The notes below the pieces were generated by a model. That model did no database searches. It worked only from the letters and a program-made list of their open reading frames with translations, and was not told the origin of the DNA. The position numbers and the translations under genes are program-made. A DNA stretch of 28,590 bases from JAENVT01 sp031424145. GTDB lineage: Bacteria > Actinomycetota > Acidimicrobiia > Acidimicrobiales > Ilumatobacteraceae. Below are positions 24,977-28,590 of the stretch, in pieces. The DNA is taken from positions 1 through 28,590 of the forward strand of contig JANPGV010000024.1 of NCBI GenBank assembly GCA_031424145.1, given 5' to 3'. How positions within the stretch are numbered: the stretch's first letter is position 1; each line of letters starts with the position of its first letter.

Positions 24977-26422
24977 TCAGGCAATGTCCGCCATTGGACC
25001 CGTCGAAGCAGGGTCTTGGTGGTGGACCGTGTGCTGCCCGACGTTGTCGATCGCTTCTTTCCTGCTGACGACAGCCCAGATCGCGGCAATGGCCAACAGG
25101 ATCAGCGCCAGGTGCCTGCCCCACAGCTCGGATCCCACCGGTGCGGTCTCTTTCCAGAACTGCGAGTAGATCGCCAGCACCACGGTCGCCAGGCCTACTA
25201 CCGCGGCGATGAGATCGATCGGCCGGCGCGTGGCGAAGCTTTTGAGCGCGCCGACGCACAGCAAGATGTAGACGATGGAGATCAGGAACCCGCCGATGCG
25301 CGAGGCGATGAGGAAGGCGTTGAAGACCTCGGTGTTGAAGAAGGCGACCGGGCCGGCGGGATCCACGAGATCGGTTCCGTACTTCGTCAGGGCGATAACG
25401 GTCGTGACGATCGTGACGAGGAGGATGAGAAGGCTGGCTTGTGCCGGGAGCGATCTGCTGTTGAGCTTCGACAGAGGCTTCGGCAACAGACCATCGCGAG
25501 CCAGCGTGAAGAGACCTCTCGCCGCGGCAAGTTGGAATCCGATGCCGACCGCAAGGATGTCGAGCAGGATGGCAAGGTCGATCCACACGGCGAAGAAACG
25601 ATTGAGGTAGAGGTCGGCCATCGGGACGAAGTCGGTGGCCGACTCGGTCGAGCCGATGGCCAGCGTGTACTGCGTGATCAGGTAGAACGCTCCAACGATG
25701 AGGATCGTGGCGACGACGGCCTTCGGAATCGAGCGCCTCGGGTCCTTCGTCTCTTCACCGAGTGCCGCAGCAAGCTCGAAACCGATGAACATCAGGATCG
25801 CGAACAGCAGCCCTTTGAACACCGAGCCGCCCTCGGCGACATTTCCGGGATTGAACGACTTGAGGCTGTTGCCCGCTGGCCCGCCGTCGGCGATGACCTT
25901 CACAGCAAGGACGAGGAACGGGATGATCGACAGCACGATCAACGTGAGCTGTGCCTTCACCGAGATCCTCACACCCAGGATGTTGGCGACATACATGAGA
26001 CCAGAAATGATCAATGCCCACACCCACCACGCCAGGTCGAGGCCCATGTGGTCGTTGAAGAACGTCCTCGCCCACAGCCCGCCGATGATGGCAATGCCCG
26101 GACCCGCGAGAGCGATCGCAGCCAGGTGGTACACCCCGGCACTGAACGCTGCAGCGCGCTTGCCCAGCGAATGAGCGATGAACTCGTAGACGGTTCCCGA
26201 ACCGCTGTACCGCTTGGCGAACTCGCTCAGCGTCCATCCGATGCCGAGCACGCCGACGGTCGTCAGCAGGATCACGAACGGCCCGGCGCCCGGTGCGAGC
26301 ACGAAGGCGAGCAGGCCGCCCAGCACACCACCGGAGAAGACCGGGCCCACCGCCAGGGACTGTGCGACACAGTCGACAGTGCTGAGCTGTCCTCCCGCGA
26401 GCTTTGGAGCGCTTACAGACAT
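24977..26422 (-). CDS. APC-superfamily amino acid/amine permease
   Basis: A 481-residue transporter with about 12 membrane helices. The N-terminal LAGGQLSTVDCVAQSLAVGP, GSGTVYEFIAHSLGKRAAAFSAG, the GFELAAALGEETKDPRRSIPKAV loop (a hallmark of the family, between helices 6 and 7) and LFTLARDGLLPKPLSKLN are all typical of amino-acid/polyamine permeases. It probably imports an amino acid or amine by proton or substrate exchange; its position directly upstream of the GS-like ligase suggests that the imported amine is the ligase substrate. ATG at 26422 has a strong Shine-Dalgarno AGGAGG (26431-26436) 8 bases upstream, in contrast to the leaderless starts nearby. The C-terminal tail is His/Gln rich. 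Confidence 0.9.
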   Translation of the reverse strand: MSVSAPKLAGGQLSTVDCVAQSLAVGPVFSGGVLGGLLAFVLAPGAGPFVILLTTVGVLGIGWTLSEFAKRYSGSGTVYEFIAHSLGKRAAAFSAGVYHLAAIALAGPGIAIIGGLWARTFFNDHMGLDLAWWVWALIISGLMYVANILGVRISVKAQLTLIVLSIIPFLVLAVKVIADGGPAGNSLKSFNPGNVAEGGSVFKGLLFAILMFIGFELAAALGEETKDPRRSIPKAVVATILIVGAFYLITQYTLAIGSTESATDFVPMADLYLNRFFAVWIDLAILLDILAVGIGFQLAAARGLFTLARDGLLPKPLSKLNSRSLPAQASLLILLVTIVTTVIALTKYGTDLVDPAGPVAFFNTEVFNAFLIASRIGGFLISIVYILLCVGALKSFATRRPIDLIAAVVGLATVVLAIYSQFWKETAPVGSELWGRHLALILLAIAAIWAVVSRKEAIDNVGQHTVHHQDPASTGPMADIA

Positions 26423-26430
26423 GCCATTCC

Positions 26431-26436
26431 CCTCCT
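26431..26436 (-). promoter_or_regulatory. strong ribosome binding site AGGAGG of the permease gene
   Basis: AGGAGG lies 8 bases before the ATG at 26422 and decides the start, since another ATG out of frame lies 5 bases upstream. It is the clearest Shine-Dalgarno sequence in the window. A TATCGT box further upstream could be a -10 element for a promoter in the 70-base gap after rmlD. Confidence 0.7.
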
Positions 26437-26492
26437 GAAGACCGAGACCCCACGTTCGATCCTTCGGGGCCGAACGATAACAGACGCCCTGG

Positions 26493-27344
26493 CTACGACA
26501 GTGCTTTCACGGTCTCGCGAAGTGGTTCGGGGAAGTCGCGGAGCAGTGCGACACCGGCCGAGCGCAGGACCATGTTGTCGAGCACGCTGTTGGCCGGCCG
26601 TGGGGCTGGGCGAGGTGGCTGCAGCTCGGCTGTCGTGATCGGCTGCACCATGTCGGGATCCTTGCCCATCGCCGCCACCACTTCGCGGGCGAACCCGTAC
26701 CAACTCGTCGCCGTCTGATTGGTGACGTGATGGATACCGCTGCGCCGGTCGACCGCGAGGCGGCGGATCATCGGCGCGAGGTCCGCGGTGAAGGTCGGAT
26801 TTCCCACTTGATCGTCCACGAAGGCAAGTTCTGTGCGGGTGCCGGCCAGCCGCATGATCGTCTTGACCATGTTGGAGCCGTACGCGCTGCAGACCCAGGA
26901 GGTGCGAACGATCGTCGCCGACGTTCCGAGAGCCAACGCCTCGTGTTCACCGGCCAGCTTCGACACGCCGTAGACGCTCTGCGGCGCGGGCATGTCGGAC
27001 TCCTTGTACGGGCGGTCGAGCGTGCCGTCGAACACGTAGTCGGTGCTGATGTGCACGAGCCGGGCGTGCGCGCGGTCGCAGCTCTCGGCGAGCCAGCGCA
27101 CGGCCAGCGCGTTCTGTGCCATGGCTTTGTCGGGATCGCTCTCGCATGCATCGACAGCCGTCCAGGCCGCACAGTTGATGACGACGTCGGGACGAAGAGT
27201 TGAAACGGCACCGTGGACGGCGTCGCGATCGCTGACGTCGAGGTCGTCGTGCCGCGCGGCGATCACGTTGTCACCCGAGGCCTCGCTGAAGCGAACGACA
27301 TCCGTCCCGAGCTGTCCGCCGGCACCGGTGACCAGCACCCGCAC
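26493..27344 (-). CDS. rmlD: dTDP-4-dehydrorhamnose reductase
   Basis: Last step of dTDP-L-rhamnose synthesis: NAD(P)H reduction of dTDP-4-keto-L-rhamnose. The 283-residue protein has VTGAGGQLG (5-13), NCAAWTAVDACE (57-68), STDYVFDG (100-107), the catalytic YGVSK (Y125, K129), RTSWVCSAYGSNMVKTI and VDDQVGNPTFT, all in family order. The GTG start at 27344 was chosen because it is directly at the first strand and shares one base with the rmlB stop (TAGTG); longer starts would overlap rmlB. Third gene of the rmlC-rmlB-rmlD operon. Confidence 0.95.
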   Translation of the reverse strand: MRVLVTGAGGQLGTDVVRFSEASGDNVIAARHDDLDVSDRDAVHGAVSTLRPDVVINCAAWTAVDACESDPDKAMAQNALAVRWLAESCDRAHARLVHISTDYVFDGTLDRPYKESDMPAPQSVYGVSKLAGEHEALALGTSATIVRTSWVCSAYGSNMVKTIMRLAGTRTELAFVDDQVGNPTFTADLAPMIRRLAVDRRSGIHHVTNQTATSWYGFAREVVAAMGKDPDMVQPITTAELQPPRPAPRPANSVLDNMVLRSAGVALLRDFPEPLRETVKALS

Positions 27345-28309
27345 TAGAACCCGGCCCTGGTCTTCAACGGCTCCCACCATGCGCGATTGTCGCGGTACCA
27401 CTCGACAGTGGCAGCCAACCCGTCGATCAGGTTGTGCTCGGTCTTCCAGCCGAGCGCACTGACCTTGTCGTGGGTGATCGAGTAGCGGCGGTCATGGCCG
27501 AGTCGATCCTCGACCGGCGTGATGAAGCTCTCGTCGCGTCCCGTCAGCTCGAGCAACCGGTGGGTCAGCTCCTTGTTGGTGATCTCGTTTCCGGCGCCGA
27601 TGTTGTAGATCTCGCCGACCGCCCCGGAACGCAGCACGAGGTCTGCCGCGGTGTTGTGGTCGTGGACATGGATCCAGTCACGCACGTTTCCGCCGTCGCC
27701 GTACAACGGCACCGGCTTGCCGTCGAGCAGGTTGGTGGTGAAGAGCGGAATGACCTTCTCGGGAAACTGGTACGGCCCGAAGTTGTTGGAACATCGCGTG
27801 ACCATCACCGGGAGGCCGTGCGTTGTGAAGTAGCTGAGCGCGATGAGATCGCTGCCCGCCTTGGCAGCGGAGTACGGCGAGCGCGGCGTCAGCGCGTCGG
27901 TCTCGGTGAACGAACCGACCTCGATCGATCCGTAGACCTCGTCGGTGGAGATGTGCAGAAACCGATCCACCCCGACCCGACGAGCCACATCGCACAACAC
28001 GTTGGTGCCGAAGCAGTTGGTGCGCACGAACGAGAAGCCGTCCTTGATGGAACGATCGACGTGTGTCTCGGCGGCGAAGTTGACCACGGCATCGTGACCG
28101 TCCATCGCGGCAAGAACGTCGTCTTCGTCGCAGATGTCGGCGTGCACGAACTTGTATCGCCGATCGTCGAGGACGTCGCGAATGCTGTCGAGGCTGCCGG
28201 CGTAGGTGAGCGCGTCGTAGATCGTGACCTCGTCGTCGGTGTTCGACTGCAGCCAACGCACGTAGTTCGACCCGATGAAACCAGCGGCGCCGGTGACGAA
28301 CAACTTCAT
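27344..28309 (-). CDS. rmlB: dTDP-glucose 4,6-dehydratase
   Basis: Second step of dTDP-L-rhamnose synthesis: dTDP-glucose to dTDP-4-keto-6-deoxyglucose with bound NAD. The 321-residue protein has GAAGFIG (7-13), AAETHVDRSI (79-88), the active-site STDEVYG (121-127, including the Thr-Asp-Glu triad), YSAAK (146-150) and RCSNNFGPYQFPEKVIPL (read from about 172). All catalytic residues are present. The start is one base after the rmlC stop. No rmlA-type gene is recognised beside it; the nucleotidyltransferase at 12796 or a gene outside the window must supply dTDP-glucose. Confidence 0.96.
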   Translation of the reverse strand: MKLFVTGAAGFIGSNYVRWLQSNTDDEVTIYDALTYAGSLDSIRDVLDDRRYKFVHADICDEDDVLAAMDGHDAVVNFAAETHVDRSIKDGFSFVRTNCFGTNVLCDVARRVGVDRFLHISTDEVYGSIEVGSFTETDALTPRSPYSAAKAGSDLIALSYFTTHGLPVMVTRCSNNFGPYQFPEKVIPLFTTNLLDGKPVPLYGDGGNVRDWIHVHDHNTAADLVLRSGAVGEIYNIGAGNEITNKELTHRLLELTGRDESFITPVEDRLGHDRRYSITHDKVSALGWKTEHNLIDGLAATVEWYRDNRAWWEPLKTRAGF

Positions 28310-28310
28310 C

Positions 28311-28590
28311 TCAACCTCGCATCGGGGAGTACGGCCGCCGGCCCGGAGGGAGGTCGGCGCGCAACGGATTGGTCTGGTCGCGCGTCGACAGGATCGGGTC
28401 GGTCACACCCCAATCGGCACCGACCACCGGGTCGCTCCACAGGACGCCGAGCTCGTCGGCCGGGTTGTAGTAGCCGTCGACGAGATAGGTGATGACGGCG
28501 TCGGTGATGGCCGCGAAACCGTGCGCCACGCCCGGCGGGATGAACACGCCAACGTGGTTGTCGCCGCTGAGATCGAGCTCGAGCGTGGAC
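28311..28590 (-). CDS. rmlC: dTDP-4-dehydrorhamnose 3,5-epimerase (5' part beyond window)
   Basis: C-terminal half of the cupin-fold epimerase that inverts C3 and C5 of dTDP-4-keto-6-deoxyglucose. The frame is open to the window edge; the visible protein includes LDLSGDNHVGVFIPPGVAHGF, with the conserved IPPG.AHGF, then a Tyr-rich segment (YLVDGYYNPADE), GVLWSDPVVGADW and PILSTRDQTNPLR, as in the known family. The active-site His and Asp of the N-terminal half are not in view. It is the first visible gene of the minus-strand rml operon. Confidence 0.93.
   Translation of the reverse strand, partial: STLELDLSGDNHVGVFIPPGVAHGFAAITDAVITYLVDGYYNPADELGVLWSDPVVGADWGVTDPILSTRDQTNPLRADLPPGRRPYSPMRG

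Noticed and set aside
24974..26638. Long open frame (554 codons) on the plus strand opposite the permease and the end of rmlD
   Set aside because: Its charged, Arg/Asp/Gln-rich translation mirrors hydrophobic codons of the permease. No motif, and it would run through two real genes.

Overview
The window reads as a piece of a high-GC Actinomycetota chromosome, most likely a free-living member of Acidimicrobiia or a close relative. The reasons are strong G/C preference at third codon positions, very tight packing (neighbouring genes often overlap by 1-4 bases), a CofD gene for coenzyme F420, an actinobacterial-type pair of a large glycosyltransferase and a DUF5719-like protein, and several start codons lying 6-10 bases after a TAnnnT -10 box (leaderless messages). 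The class-level placement is inference; no marker gene fixes it. I saw no rRNA, tRNA, CRISPR array, insertion sequence or prophage. No stretch longer than about 100 bases lacks a gene.

Region 1 (1-2114): the 3' part of ftsH, ending tail to tail with a small membrane-anchored thioredoxin-like gene. Region 2 (1668-6980, minus strand): an operon of a 1141-residue glycosyltransferase with a large membrane part, a secreted DUF5719-like protein and the thioredoxin-like protein. Region 3 (7072-18162): a glycan locus. It contains a small repeat protein, a polysaccharide flippase, GDP-mannose 4,6-dehydratase, four GT4 glycosyltransferases, CofD, a sugar-nucleotidyltransferase, an epimerase-like protein with a degenerate active site, and a His-rich membrane-anchored protein.

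Region 4 (18220-26422): a metabolic block set between glycan genes. It holds a ferritin-like protein, a NicX-like 2,5-dihydroxypyridine dioxygenase translationally coupled to an alpha/beta-hydrolase, a divergent acyl-CoA dehydrogenase-fold gene coupled to a TetR-type regulator, a methyltransferase, and an amino-acid permease upstream of a glutamine-synthetase-like ligase. The divergent promoters of the hydrolase and the dehydrogenase share a 19-bp palindrome whose two arms each carry a -35 TTGACA, with mirror-image spacing to both start codons. This is the most striking regulatory structure in the window. Region 5 (26493-28590, minus strand): rmlC (cut by the window edge), rmlB and rmlD for dTDP-L-rhamnose.

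Together the glycan genes supply activated sugars (dTDP-rhamnose, a GDP-mannose derivative), assemble them on the membrane and export the product. Region 4 looks like a regulated catabolic module for an N-heterocyclic or amine-containing compound: ring opening (NicX-like), deformylation or other hydrolysis (alpha/beta-hydrolase), uptake (permease) and gamma-glutamylation or ammonia handling (GS-like). The substrate is not shown by the sequence.
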